DNA from: Halogeometricum sp. S1BR25-6
Lineage (GTDB): Archaea; Halobacteriota; Halobacteria; Halobacteriales; Haloferacaceae
Length of the DNA: 64,000 bases
Direction of reading: 5' to 3'
Assembly: GCF_031624495.1 (NCBI RefSeq)
Contig: NZ_JAMQOP010000005.1
Coordinates: 288,748 to 352,747, forward strand
Shown here: piece by piece, positions 26,819-36,396 of the stretch
How positions within the stretch are numbered: position 1 is the stretch's first letter
Layout of the letters: each line of letters starts with the position of its first letter
Notes under the pieces: model-generated
The model's input: only the letters and a program-made list of their open reading frames with translations
Databases searched by the model: none
What the model was told of the DNA's origin: nothing
Made by a program: the position numbers and the translations under genes

Positions 26819-27901
26819 ATGAAAGCTATCGCTGTCGAACGAGGGAGCTCTCAACCGACGCTTCTCGACGTTTCTGAACCGATTCCCGACGCGGGAGAGG
26901 CTCTTCTCCGGACGCTCCGCGTCGGCATCGACGGCACTGATCGCGAGGTCATCCAAGGCAATCACGGGGGCTACCCGGTGGACGACGACTATCAGATTCT
27001 CGGTCACGAGGCCGTTGCTGCCGTCGAGGATCCGAACGGGACTGATTTGAAAGCGGGTCAGCTCGTCGTACCGACAGTTCGCCGTCCATCCGTCGAAACG
27101 GACGTCGACGGAGGCGAATACTTCGAGCGTGGTGAACCCGATATGGCGCCCGACGGCGCGTACGTCGAACGCGGTATCGTCGGCGCGCACGGCTATATGT
27201 CGGAGTTCTTTGTGAGTTCACCCGAGTTCCTCGTTCCCGTTCCCGATTCGTACGCAGAATACGGGTTCCTCGTCGAACCGATATCGAACTCCGAGAAGGC
27301 GTTCGAGCACGCGTTCGCCGCCCGATCAGCGTTCGAATGGACGCCCGAGAGCGCCCTCGTCCTCGGAAACGGACCGCTCGGACTGCTCACGCTCGCTATG
27401 CTGGAGACGGATACCTCGCCGTTCGAACGGAACTACTGTCTCGGCCGGCGGGACAGGCCCGACCCCTCTATCGACATCATTGAGCGACTCGGCGGTACCT
27501 ACGTTGATTCCCGTGAAACGCCCGTCGACAGGGTGGCCGAGGCGTTCGAACCGATGGACTTCGTCTACGAGGCGACGGGATATGCGAAGCACGCCTTCCA
27601 GACCGTCGACGCCCTCGCACCAAACGGCGTCGGTGCCCTCCTCGGCATCCCGAACGACTGGGCGTTCGAGGTAGATGGCGGGCGGCTCCACCGCGAACTC
27701 GTCTTGGAAAACAAGGCGCTGTTCGGGAGCGTCAACTCGAACATCGGACAATACGAGGCCGCGAGGGAGCGACTCTCCGAGTTCCCCGACTGGTTCCTCG
27801 ACGCGTTCGTCACCGGCGTTTACGCACCCCAGGAGGTGGAGTCAGCGTTCGAGACGGGTGAGGATGTAATAAAGACGGTCGTCGAGTTCGACACCCCGTG
27901 A
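26819..27901 (+). CDS. gdh: Glucose 1-dehydrogenase-like, zinc-dependent medium-chain dehydrogenase
   Basis: 360 residues, close to the usual 357 of haloarchaeal glucose dehydrogenase. GIDGTDREVIQGNHGGYP, LGHEAVAAV, the second lobe FLVEPISNSEKAFEHAFAAR and the nucleotide-binding VLGNGPLGLLTLAM follow the GlcDH plan (zinc ligands D and H near residues 39 and 64, E near 150). It oxidises an aldose such as glucose with NAD(P)+ at the head of the semi-phosphorylative Entner-Doudoroff route. Good GGAGG 10 bases upstream. Overlaps the MFS gene by four bases, so sugar uptake and oxidation are coupled. True substrate is not shown. Confidence 0.85.
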   Translation: MKAIAVERGSSQPTLLDVSEPIPDAGEALLRTLRVGIDGTDREVIQGNHGGYPVDDDYQILGHEAVAAVEDPNGTDLKAGQLVVPTVRRPSVETDVDGGEYFERGEPDMAPDGAYVERGIVGAHGYMSEFFVSSPEFLVPVPDSYAEYGFLVEPISNSEKAFEHAFAARSAFEWTPESALVLGNGPLGLLTLAMLETDTSPFERNYCLGRRDRPDPSIDIIERLGGTYVDSRETPVDRVAEAFEPMDFVYEATGYAKHAFQTVDALAPNGVGALLGIPNDWAFEVDGGRLHRELVLENKALFGSVNSNIGQYEAARERLSEFPDWFLDAFVTGVYAPQEVESAFETGEDVIKTVVEFDTP

Positions 27902-29070
27902 CCGTTCGCGAGGTGGTGCGCGAAAGAGACGAGGAGAGCTACTTCAAGGCGTTCTACTTCCTCTACTTCGCCGCCTGGAGCGGGTTCGTCGTGTTCCGAA
28001 ACGCCTACTTCGAGGATATTGGCATGACCGGTGCCGAGATGGGGACTATTGGGTTTCTGCTCCGCACGGCGGGCATTCTTGCGCTTCCCGCGTGGGGGCT
28101 GCTCGGTGACCGATACGGCGCACAGAAGACGATTCTGCTCGCCAGCGTCGTCACTTCGGGTGTACTCGGAGCGGTCTATCCGAGTGCTGCGTCGGTGTTC
28201 CCCCTCCTCGCTCTCGTCTCCGTCGCGTTCGCTGCGTTCCGTGCACCGGTCAAGCCCGTCGCCAACGCGATGGTGCTCTCGACAGGTGTGCCGTACGGGA
28301 CCGTCCGCGCTTACGGGAGCGTCGCGTTCGGCGTCGCTGCCCTCGGGTTCGGTCTCATCAGTTCGCATGTCGGTACTGCCGCTGTCTTCTACGGTTTCGG
28401 CGTCGGGATGGCCGTCCTCGCTGTCATCCTCCTGCGCATCCCCGTCGAGAATCGCCCGCCGACGGAGAGCGTCGGTCTCCGCGCCATCTCCCTTGTGCGG
28501 AACCGGAACTTCGCCGCGTTGTTGGTCGCTGCCTTCCTTATGGGCGCAATGTTCCCGGCGGGGAGCGCGTATCTCTCTGTCCTCGTGCGGAGCCTCGGCG
28601 GAAGCGACGCAATAACCGGCCTCTCCGTTGCCGCGAAGACGGCCGGGGAGGCCGTCGTCTTCCTTTACGCCGCGCGCTTTGCGACGACGTACCGCCGCCT
28701 GCTCGTCGTCGGAGCGGGGTGTCACGTCCTCACGTTCGCGTTCTACGCCACTGCACCTCCGCCGACGTTCGTTGTCGCCGCCCAACTGCTCCTCGGCGTC
28801 GGCTACGCCGCGTTCATGCTCGCGGCGGTGAATCTCGCGGCCGAGCTTGCTCCCCTCTCACTCGGGTCGACGGCGCAGACGTTCCTCACTGGATTCGGCT
28901 TCGTCGCCGGGTCCGCACTGGGCGAACTCGCTTCAGGCCACCTGCTGGATCTCGTCGGTGTCCAATCGATGTACCAGTACGTCGCCGTCGTCGGCGTGGT
29001 CGTCGTCGCGGTGACCGGACTGCTTGACGGGTCACTCGGTGCCGACGGACTGATCCCGACGGACAGTTGA
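27898..29070 (+). CDS. MFS permease, LacY-like (MFS_1_like)
   Basis: 390 residues, GTG start overlapping the dehydrogenase stop. About 12 hydrophobic helices. FKAFYFLYFAAWSGFVVFRN and FEDIGMTGAEMGTIGFLLRT match the opening of the MFS_1_like group of sugar and nucleoside symporters. Likely takes up the substrate of the dehydrogenase it is coupled to; substrate unknown. Confidence 0.8.
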   Translation: MTVREVVRERDEESYFKAFYFLYFAAWSGFVVFRNAYFEDIGMTGAEMGTIGFLLRTAGILALPAWGLLGDRYGAQKTILLASVVTSGVLGAVYPSAASVFPLLALVSVAFAAFRAPVKPVANAMVLSTGVPYGTVRAYGSVAFGVAALGFGLISSHVGTAAVFYGFGVGMAVLAVILLRIPVENRPPTESVGLRAISLVRNRNFAALLVAAFLMGAMFPAGSAYLSVLVRSLGGSDAITGLSVAAKTAGEAVVFLYAARFATTYRRLLVVGAGCHVLTFAFYATAPPPTFVVAAQLLLGVGYAAFMLAAVNLAAELAPLSLGSTAQTFLTGFGFVAGSALGELASGHLLDLVGVQSMYQYVAVVGVVVVAVTGLLDGSLGADGLIPTDS

Positions 29071-29147
29071 ACCACCTGTCCCTCACGGTTGTTTTGCTGG
29101 TTTCCAACAACTGATAGACGTTGCGCGGTACCGTACGACCGACAACG

Positions 29148-30302
29148 ATGGACTCACTCTCCGTCGCCATCGTCGGGGCCGGCAACCGCGGCGCGGCGCA
29201 TATCGAAACTGTGTACAGTCAGACCGACAGCGCGGACGTCGCCACTGTCGTTGACATCGACGAGGAACGAGCCTCGGCGTTCGCGGATCGTTACGGCGTC
29301 CCAACGACGCACACGGACTACCGAGACGCCCTCGACGACGACTCCCTTGACATCGTCGACATCTGTGTCCACAACAACCTCCACGCCCCTATCGCCGTCG
29401 ACGCTCTTGACGCCGGCAAGCACGTCTACAGCGAGAAACCGATGGCCGGAAGCTACGCCGACGCCGAGGCGATGTACGAAGCAGCCGAGCGCAACGACCG
29501 GGAACTCGCAGTCCAGAACGTCTATCTCTACGCCGCTGAGACCCGGGCGGCGAAACGCCTTATCGACGACGGCCGCCTCGGGTCGCTGTACTACGGCCAC
29601 GCGGCCTACAAGCGCGTCCGCGGCCGACCGTACATCAACGGCTACGGCACCGCATCGTTCCAACAGGAGGCAACCGCCGGCGGTGGCCCCGTCTACGACC
29701 TCGGGACGTACCCCATCGGTCAACTACTCTACCTCCTCGGCAACCCAGACGTCGAACGGGTGAGCGGCGCGACATTCGACGGAACGGACGAACTCTTCTC
29801 GGAGGAACACGTCGGTGACAACCTCGACCGATACGAGAGCCGTCTCTCCGAAGGCGATCCGATGGAGGACGTGGGATTCGGCTTCGTTCGCCTCGCGGAC
29901 GGCAAGATTCTCACCGTGGAGGCGGCGTGGGGGATGTTCGCCGATGACTCCGATACCAGCGCCGTCGTCGGCGCAACGGGCGGCATCGAACTCGACCCGT
30001 TTGAGTTCCGCACAACGATGGCCGACACGGAACTGTCGGCGACAGTCGAAGTCGACGACTTCGCTCGCCGTGAGCGTCGGTTCGCTGCGGACGACCCCGC
30101 GCAGAACGCCGACCTTTGGGACAACGACCTCTACCAGTGGATCCGCGGAATCCAAGAGGATGACTCGGCGATTCCCACTGCCGAAATCGCGCTGAACTCG
30201 ATGCTCGTGATGGAAGGCATCTACTTATCGAACGAATTCGGTCGAGAAGTTACCGCCGAAGAGGTGAAGGACCACTCGAAGTCGACGGCGTTGGACCCCT
30301 GA
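29148..30302 (+). CDS. Gfo/Idh/MocA-family oxidoreductase
   Basis: 384 residues from the ATG at 29148. SVAIVGAGNRGAAHIETVYS is the Rossmann opening, VYSEKPMAGSYADAEAMYE contains the catalytic EKP motif, and YDLGTYPIGQLLYLLG belongs to the C-terminal domain. NAD(P)-dependent oxidation or reduction of a sugar or inositol derivative in the cytoplasm. Same strand as the dehydrogenase and permease but separated by 77 bases. Confidence 0.85.
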   Translation: MDSLSVAIVGAGNRGAAHIETVYSQTDSADVATVVDIDEERASAFADRYGVPTTHTDYRDALDDDSLDIVDICVHNNLHAPIAVDALDAGKHVYSEKPMAGSYADAEAMYEAAERNDRELAVQNVYLYAAETRAAKRLIDDGRLGSLYYGHAAYKRVRGRPYINGYGTASFQQEATAGGGPVYDLGTYPIGQLLYLLGNPDVERVSGATFDGTDELFSEEHVGDNLDRYESRLSEGDPMEDVGFGFVRLADGKILTVEAAWGMFADDSDTSAVVGATGGIELDPFEFRTTMADTELSATVEVDDFARRERRFAADDPAQNADLWDNDLYQWIRGIQEDDSAIPTAEIALNSMLVMEGIYLSNEFGREVTAEEVKDHSKSTALDP

Positions 30303-30350
30303 GTCAAGCCTCCGCCGTTACCGCTCTACCTCCGCCGCTGTGCTTCCGTC

Positions 30351-31781
30351 TCATCTCTGCCACGTCGCGTCCTCGTCCAGTGGGTACGTCGGGCGCGGGA
30401 CACGTTCGTACGGCAGGTCAGCGAGTTGTTGGTTCGTCTCTCCGGGCGTCAGTGCGAACAGTCGCCGCGCGGCCGCCTCCTTCCACGCCGGACTCAGGTA
30501 TCCGCTCTTCAGGGCGATGACAGCCCGCGTCGCCGGATCGACGCCGAGTCGGCGAACGAACTCGGGGTCGCGGTGGACGTTCGTCCGGCGGTCCGCGACG
30601 ATCACATCTACGCCGTCAAGCGACACGAGGACCGTCTGTGCACCTTCTTCCTCACGGAACGCGACTGGCGTTCCCGTCGTTTCGAGCGGTTCCCCGCTGG
30701 GATACAACCGCCCGAGCGAGAGTCTCACGTCTTCTCCTCTGCCCGCCTCACGGCACGCCTCGTAGCATTCGACGTCGGCGACGACGGCGACGAGCGGAGT
30801 TCCGAGATCATCGCGAGCCAGCATCGCAGCGAGGAGATTCGTCGTGTTTTCGCCCGCGCCCGCGCCAGGGATGTCGCCCGTGTCGGCAACGACGACGGGC
30901 CGCGCATCCGTTTCTGCTGCCTCGTCCAGTGCGGTTCCAGGGTCGTACGCCTCGGTCGTGAAGTCGAACTCGTCGCGCCGACGCCAGAACTCTTCCGCGA
31001 GGTCCGTCGCCACCTCTTCGACAACGACCTGCGCCCCGGCAGCGCCGGTGACGAGAGCGTGACATCCCGCGTGCGGCGAGTCGGCCCACGGGAACCCCAA
31101 AAAGTAGTTTGCGTCGTAAACTCCCTCTCGTCCGTCCGCGTCTTCGAGCAGTCCGACCAGCGTGCACATCGGTTCGGCCTCGGACTCGGATCGCTCGCCG
31201 GCTAGCAGCATCGGGAACGGCTCCCAGCCGAGGGCGAGGTCCGTGTCGCCGTTGAGGGCATCGAGGAGCAGGGTCGCCGCGCGCACGCCCGTCTCGACAA
31301 CGTCAGTGTGCGGCGCAGTGCGGTAGCCTGCAACGCCGTCGAGGTGCTCGACCATCCGCTCCGTCACCGTCGCGTGCATGTCCAGCGCGGCGGTTATCAT
31401 CGTGTTTGGACCGACGGTGTTCCGGATCGCAGCTAGAAGGTTACCCTCCGGGTCGGGTTCGTCGGCGACGAACATCGAGCCGTGGAGGTCGAGACAAACC
31501 CCGTCGACACTCTCGCCGTCGAGGGCGTCGAGGAACTCACGCTTCATCCACTCGTACGCCTCGGTTTCGACGGTCGGGGCGGGGAGCGCGCTCGCTCCGA
31601 CAGTCGGCAGTATCTCGACGCCCGCATCGTCCAGTGTCTCAACGATACCGCCGATGGAACGTCCAACACGGTCGGTTGTCAGTAGGTCGGAACCAACGGC
31701 GGTGTCGAACGTCTCGAGGCTGGTCGTCCCCATAGCGAACGTGTTCGTCTCGTGGCTCATCGCTCCGACTGCGATTTTCAT
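30351..31781 (-). CDS. M81 family zinc hydrolase (MlrC-like)
   Basis: 476 residues from the ATG at 31781 (MKIAVGAMSHETNTFAMGTT). HETNTF near the N-terminus, DLHGSMF, LDMHATVTERMVEHLDGVAG and DTGDIPGAGAGENTTNLLAA are MlrC/M81 landmarks; metal ligands D and H are in place. The family cleaves microcystin-type peptides but is common in sugar and amino-acid regulons with unknown natural substrates. It ends the ABC-transporter gene run, 89 bases after the membrane protein gene. Confidence 0.85.
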   Translation of the reverse strand: MKIAVGAMSHETNTFAMGTTSLETFDTAVGSDLLTTDRVGRSIGGIVETLDDAGVEILPTVGASALPAPTVETEAYEWMKREFLDALDGESVDGVCLDLHGSMFVADEPDPEGNLLAAIRNTVGPNTMITAALDMHATVTERMVEHLDGVAGYRTAPHTDVVETGVRAATLLLDALNGDTDLALGWEPFPMLLAGERSESEAEPMCTLVGLLEDADGREGVYDANYFLGFPWADSPHAGCHALVTGAAGAQVVVEEVATDLAEEFWRRRDEFDFTTEAYDPGTALDEAAETDARPVVVADTGDIPGAGAGENTTNLLAAMLARDDLGTPLVAVVADVECYEACREAGRGEDVRLSLGRLYPSGEPLETTGTPVAFREEEGAQTVLVSLDGVDVIVADRRTNVHRDPEFVRRLGVDPATRAVIALKSGYLSPAWKEAAARRLFALTPGETNQQLADLPYERVPRPTYPLDEDATWQR

Positions 31782-31870
31782 ACCGGGAGATATGCGAGGC
31801 ACCCTCATGAATCGTCCCCTGACGGCAGTCCCCGGGATCGCTCCGGGGCGTCAATGAGAGACGAGGCCCC

Positions 31871-32851
31871 CTATAGACCGAGCGCTCGTCGGCCCACTGT
31901 CGATCGGCGGAGGAGGTAGACGAACGCGACGGGTGGAAGGAAGAGCATCGTTCCGTAGAGATAGCGCGTCGGTCCCCACTTGAACCCGTAATCGGCGAGG
32001 GCGGCGAGGTCGAGATAGACCATCGGGAGGAGGGCGACGCCGAACGGCAGCCACAGGAGCGCGGCCAACCGCCCCAACCCGAGGGTGACGAGTCCGGGCG
32101 TACCGCCGAGGACGACGAACAGGAGGAAGTAGAGGCCGGTCGCGAGCGCCACGCGACGGTACCACGGTGAGGGGATCGGCGGAGTCGGCTCCACGTCGAC
32201 GCCGAGGAGCTCGACGGTATCCGGGTCACTGGTCTCCTCGAACTCGGCGCGTCGGCGGACGAGGTAGACCGCACCGACGACGACGTTCACGACGGGGACG
32301 GCGAGACCGACGAGCCAGAACCGCAGCGATGGGTTCCAGTGTGTGTGTCCGCGCACGTGCTCGGCGTCGAGATAGAACGACAGTGGGCAGCCAACGAGCG
32401 CGACGAGGACTAGCGGTCCCGAAAGGACGGTCCCGACCACGCCGGTCGGAATCACTGCTGACGCGAGGTTGACGAGGACGAGACTCGCCCAGAACGCGAG
32501 TCCTGCGACGCCCCCGTACACCCACTGCCCGGATGGGACGGTGTTCCGGAGCGCACTCTCGCGGCGAAGGCAGTAGGCGGCTCCCGCGGCGGCGTTGGCG
32601 AGCCAGATGACCGAGACGAGCAGCCACGGACCGATGGCGGGGTCCCATGGAACGTCGTCTCGGATGCGACGCCAGTCGAGGGCGACGAATATCGGAAGGA
32701 GGAACCAGAGGACGAACAGCAGTCCGCGGAGGCCGAGACCGACCTCGGATGTCGACAGCAGTGCGACGAGATCCGTCGATCGGCCCAACAGAAGGTAGAC
32801 GGCCCAGACGAGCGACGTCGTCGCCACATCGTACCACCATCGTGCGCTCAT
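31871..32851 (-). CDS. Polytopic membrane protein with three-fold internal repeat
   Basis: 326 residues, about eight membrane helices. A roughly 45-residue unit occurs three times: LDWRRIRDDVPWDPAIGPWL then NAAAGAAYCLRR; LDAEHVRGHTHWNPSLRFWL then NVVVGAVYLVRR; LDLAALADYGFKWGPTRYLY then VAFVYLLRR. No family recognised. In line with the ABC transporter genes, 64 bases after the small membrane protein. Confidence 0.7.
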   Translation of the reverse strand: MSARWWYDVATTSLVWAVYLLLGRSTDLVALLSTSEVGLGLRGLLFVLWFLLPIFVALDWRRIRDDVPWDPAIGPWLLVSVIWLANAAAGAAYCLRRESALRNTVPSGQWVYGGVAGLAFWASLVLVNLASAVIPTGVVGTVLSGPLVLVALVGCPLSFYLDAEHVRGHTHWNPSLRFWLVGLAVPVVNVVVGAVYLVRRRAEFEETSDPDTVELLGVDVEPTPPIPSPWYRRVALATGLYFLLFVVLGGTPGLVTLGLGRLAALLWLPFGVALLPMVYLDLAALADYGFKWGPTRYLYGTMLFLPPVAFVYLLRRSTVGRRALGL

Positions 32852-32915
32852 GCGAGTCGGATAAGAGGGAGGGAGATAAAATACCCCCTGAAAACAGAGA
32901 CAACGCCCGTCGCGA

Positions 32916-33149
32916 TCAGTGTGGCCAGGGGCGACTTGGCCAGAAGTACGACAGCAGCGTCAGGAGGAACAGCAGGATCGTCCCCGCCTTCAGGACGATT
33001 CCCGCGCCGAACTCCTGCCTCACGAACGAGAGATACCCGATGGCGAGGGTGACGAAGCCGAAGACGATAACGCCGGTCCAGATCGGCTCATCGAGTCCCG
33101 CGGTGCCGAGTTTGAGCGGGATGAGCGCCAGGGTGAAAGCGGAGATCAT
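32916..33149 (-). CDS. Small membrane protein, 77 aa, in the sugar ABC operon
   Basis: ATG overlaps the permease stop (ATGA). Two hydrophobic segments (FTLALIPLKLG..., TGVIVFGFVTLAIGYLSFV) plus a third near the end (TILLFLLTLLSYFW). No family recognised. Translational coupling suggests a partner of the transporter. Confidence 0.6.
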   Translation of the reverse strand: MISAFTLALIPLKLGTAGLDEPIWTGVIVFGFVTLAIGYLSFVRQEFGAGIVLKAGTILLFLLTLLSYFWPSRPWPH

Positions 33150-34027
33150 CCTTTCGACCCCGTGAGGGCGATGCCTTCCATGAACGTCTTCTGTGCGAGC
33201 AGGTAGGCGGTGATGACCGGGAACGCGGCGATGATGGCCGCGGCCATCAGCTGTCCCCACTGCGAGCTGTACTGTCCGGTGAGGCCGGCGAGGCCGACCT
33301 GTAAGGGATACATCGCGTTATCCGAGAGGACGATGAGCGGCCAGAGGAACGCCCCCCAGATGAACGTGAACGTGAACACGGCCAGCGACGAGAGTGCCGG
33401 CTTCGCCATCGGGAGCATGATCCGGGTGTATATCTGGAGCGTGCTACAGCCGTCCATTCGGGCCGCCTCCAGATAGGAGTCCGGCACCGAGAGGAAGAAC
33501 TGCCGCATCATGAACACCCCGAACGGGTTGGCGATGTAGAGGAACATCACCGCCCAGTAGGTGTTGACGAGGTTGAACTGCGACATCTCGATGTACAGCG
33601 GGACGACGATGGCCTGCGGCGGCACGATGAGCGTCCCGACGACGAGGAGGTAGACGAACCGCTGTCCCTTGAAGTCGCCTTTCGCGAGGGCGAACCCCGC
33701 GAGACTGTCCAACAGAAGCGTGAAGAAGACCACGCCCGCGGCGAGGAGCAGACTGTTGAATATCCACCGGTCGAGCGGGTTCTGCATCCAGATGTTGACG
33801 TAGTTCATCACCGTCGGCTCGGCCGGGATGATCTGGGCCATCGTGGTGAAGATCTTCTCTTCGGGCTTCAGCGACGTCAGCAGGGCGTACGCGAACGGGA
33901 TGATGGCGAGCGCGCTCGCGACGATAAGGATACCGTGGGCGAGCGCTTTGACGACGTACTGGCCGGTACCGGCGGCGCGGCCCGTCCCTATTCGATCCTC
34001 GCCGCCGAGGTCGAGATCAGTACTCAA
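33146..34027 (-). CDS. Carbohydrate ABC transporter permease, MalG type
   Basis: 293 residues, six membrane helices. The EAA loop EAARMDGCSTLQIYTRIMLP lies near residue 200, and the C-terminus TFMEGIALTGSKG is the MalG-type end. Forms the channel with the MalF-type partner, from which it is offset by an 11-base overlap. Confidence 0.92.
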   Translation of the reverse strand: MSTDLDLGGEDRIGTGRAAGTGQYVVKALAHGILIVASALAIIPFAYALLTSLKPEEKIFTTMAQIIPAEPTVMNYVNIWMQNPLDRWIFNSLLLAAGVVFFTLLLDSLAGFALAKGDFKGQRFVYLLVVGTLIVPPQAIVVPLYIEMSQFNLVNTYWAVMFLYIANPFGVFMMRQFFLSVPDSYLEAARMDGCSTLQIYTRIMLPMAKPALSSLAVFTFTFIWGAFLWPLIVLSDNAMYPLQVGLAGLTGQYSSQWGQLMAAAIIAAFPVITAYLLAQKTFMEGIALTGSKG

Positions 34028-34952
34028 CGTCGGACCCCCACGTGCGTTGCTGTAGGATGCTCAGTCCGAACACGATCACCAGGAGTACGACCGCCATCGC
34101 GCTGGCGTAGCCGTAGTTGAACTGTCCGAAGCCCTGCTCCCAGAAGTAGTACATGAGCGTGTACGTCGCGTGCACCGGGCCGCCGTTCGTCATGACGTAC
34201 ACCTGCGTGTACACGCGGAACGAGAATATCATCGTGACGACGATGACGAAGAACGCAGTCGGCTTCAGCAGCGGCAGGGTGATGTACCGGAAGCGCTGCC
34301 AGCGATTCGCGCCGTCGACGATGGCCGCCTCGTAGTAGTGGTCGGGGATACTGCCGAGGCCCGCAAGGAAGATGACCATGTTGAAACCGATGTGTTTCCA
34401 GATGCTCATCGCGGTGACGGCGGGCATCGCGAGAGCGCGGTTCCCGAGCCAGTCGTACGTCGGGAGGCCCAGCGATGCGAGGCTGACGTTCAGGATGCCG
34501 TTCGTCGGGCTGTAGATCCACGTCCAGATGAGCGAGACAACAACCCATGAGGTGACGACCGGGAGGAAGATGGCCGCCGAGTAGAACCGCGTCCCTTTGA
34601 GCTTCATGTTGAGCAGCAGCGCCAATCCGAGCGCGATCGGCACGTCGAACAGCAGCAACATCCCGGCGTAGAATACGGTGTTCTGCAGTGACTTCCAGAA
34701 CACCTTGTCGTGGAGCAACTGCACGTAGTTTTCCAGTCCGACGAACGGATGGGTCTGTGCCAGCGGTGCCCACTGGTGAAGGCTCACGTAGAACGCCCCG
34801 AGGAACGGGACGATCATGATAAGCCCGAACAGCAGTACCTTCGGGATAACGATGAGGTACCACGTCGGGTTCGTCTGTGCGTCCACGAAACCGGCGTCCG
34901 CTAACCGCTCGGACACCCGCTTCGACATCTCCCGCACTGATTGCGTGCTCAT
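34017..34952 (-). CDS. Carbohydrate ABC transporter permease, MalF type
   Basis: 311 residues, six helices, with the EAA loop EAAIVDGANRWQRFRYITLP near residue 210 and the permease opening YLIVIPKVLLFGLIMIVPFL. Belongs to the CUT1 group of sugar importers. Starts 15 bases after the lipoprotein stop. Confidence 0.92.
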   Translation of the reverse strand: MSTQSVREMSKRVSERLADAGFVDAQTNPTWYLIVIPKVLLFGLIMIVPFLGAFYVSLHQWAPLAQTHPFVGLENYVQLLHDKVFWKSLQNTVFYAGMLLLFDVPIALGLALLLNMKLKGTRFYSAAIFLPVVTSWVVVSLIWTWIYSPTNGILNVSLASLGLPTYDWLGNRALAMPAVTAMSIWKHIGFNMVIFLAGLGSIPDHYYEAAIVDGANRWQRFRYITLPLLKPTAFFVIVVTMIFSFRVYTQVYVMTNGGPVHATYTLMYYFWEQGFGQFNYGYASAMAVVLLVIVFGLSILQQRTWGSDVEY

Positions 34953-34967
34953 GCTGGTTCGAGGCAG

Positions 34968-36293
34968 TTAGAGGACACCTTTTATTTCCTTCGCGGCGTC
35001 GTCCAGCGCCTTCTGCGGATCGGTCCCCGTCCAGAGCGCCTGCGCTGACGTGTGGACTGCCGACCACATCGTGCTGACCTCTGGATGGTCCGGGAAGGCG
35101 ATGGTGTTCTCCATCTCCTGCTCGATGGTCTTGAGCTTCGGATGCTCTTCGATATAGTTGTTGAAGTAGTCGGTCTCGTACGCCGCCTTGAGTCCGGGGA
35201 AGCCGCCCACAGCGTCGACCACCTTCTTCTGCGTCTCCTCCGAGGCGATATACTCGAGGAACCGGAGACCGGCCTGTTTGTTCGCCCCGCCACGACTCGG
35301 GACGGTGTAGTACACCCCGGCGCTCCACGTGTGACTGGTGTCGATGCGCGGACCGCTCGGGTGCGGGACGTACTGCCAGTCGATGCCGGAGTCCTCCATC
35401 CGGCCGTAGTCCCACGACCCGGCGTAGTACATCGGGATATTCTTCGATTCGAATTGCGCGCCGGCCGTCGTCGCGCCGCCGCCGGTGAACGTCTGTATTT
35501 TCCCGTCCATCGCCAACGGTTGGAGGAACTCGGCGGCTTCCAGCGCCGCCTGGTTGTTGATGATGGCCTTCGTGCCGTCGTCGTTGATGTAGCCGCCGCC
35601 GTTTGAGAGCACGAAGCCGTCGAACCCCTCGCCGGCCGGCATCCCGTACCCCGCATCGTGCTCCTTCGCCAACGCGTTCACCCACGACCTCCACTCCTCC
35701 CAAGAGGGGCGCTTCATCGGGTCGGGCACCTCTAATCCGGCGTCCTCGAACATCGTCTTGTTGATCGCGAGCGCCCGGCAGTCGGCGTACCACGGGACGC
35801 TGTATAGCGACCCGTTCGACATCGCGTTGCGCTTCGCGCCGGCGACGTAATCGTCCGCGTTGAACCCCTCCTGTTCGAGGTCCAGGATAACCTCTTGGGA
35901 CGCGTAGCGCGGAACCCACAGCACCGACAGAGCGGTCGAATCCGGCGCGTTGCCGCCCTGAAGCGCGGACGTGAACTTGGCGGTGAAGTTCTCGAAAGGG
36001 AACGTCTGCCAGTTGATGGATGTCCCCGTCATCTCCTCGAATTCGGCCGCCTGTTCCTTGCGGACCGGTTGGAGCGATGGGTCGTTCCACGCCCAGTTCG
36101 TCATCGAGTCCGGGAGTTGGTTCGACGAGTCGCCGGACCCGCTGCCCTGGGTAGAGTCGCCTCCCGAACCGTCCCCTCCCGTGGAACCGCCGCCGCCGGA
36201 GCTACCGTTGGATCCGCCGCTGCACCCTGCGAGACCGGCGACGCTGGCCGATCCGATCGCTCCGAGGAGCGTTCGCCTGTTGACTCTAGTCAT
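34968..36293 (-). CDS. Sugar ABC transporter substrate-binding lipoprotein (Tat-exported)
   Basis: 441 residues from the ATG at 36293. The N-terminus TRVNRRTLLGAIGSASVAGL ends in the lipobox AGC, so it is a Tat-type haloarchaeal lipoprotein, then a Gly/Ser linker. Body follows extracellular binding protein family 1 (ATEFEEMTGTSINW-like region, GYGMPAGEGFDG). A TATA box (TTATATAT at about 36318-36326) lies about 28 bases before the start, so this gene has its own promoter with a very short leader, allowing excess over the membrane parts. Confidence 0.9.
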   Translation of the reverse strand: MTRVNRRTLLGAIGSASVAGLAGCSGGSNGSSGGGGSTGGDGSGGDSTQGSGSGDSSNQLPDSMTNWAWNDPSLQPVRKEQAAEFEEMTGTSINWQTFPFENFTAKFTSALQGGNAPDSTALSVLWVPRYASQEVILDLEQEGFNADDYVAGAKRNAMSNGSLYSVPWYADCRALAINKTMFEDAGLEVPDPMKRPSWEEWRSWVNALAKEHDAGYGMPAGEGFDGFVLSNGGGYINDDGTKAIINNQAALEAAEFLQPLAMDGKIQTFTGGGATTAGAQFESKNIPMYYAGSWDYGRMEDSGIDWQYVPHPSGPRIDTSHTWSAGVYYTVPSRGGANKQAGLRFLEYIASEETQKKVVDAVGGFPGLKAAYETDYFNNYIEEHPKLKTIEQEMENTIAFPDHPEVSTMWSAVHTSAQALWTGTDPQKALDDAAKEIKGVL

Positions 36294-36396
36294 ACGTTCA
36301 CATGACTCTATCCGGGATATATAATGTTTTTGCATGTAGTCAAAACACACAACAGTCTCCAGAACAACAACTCTCGGATGTGCTCGTTCTCGGATT

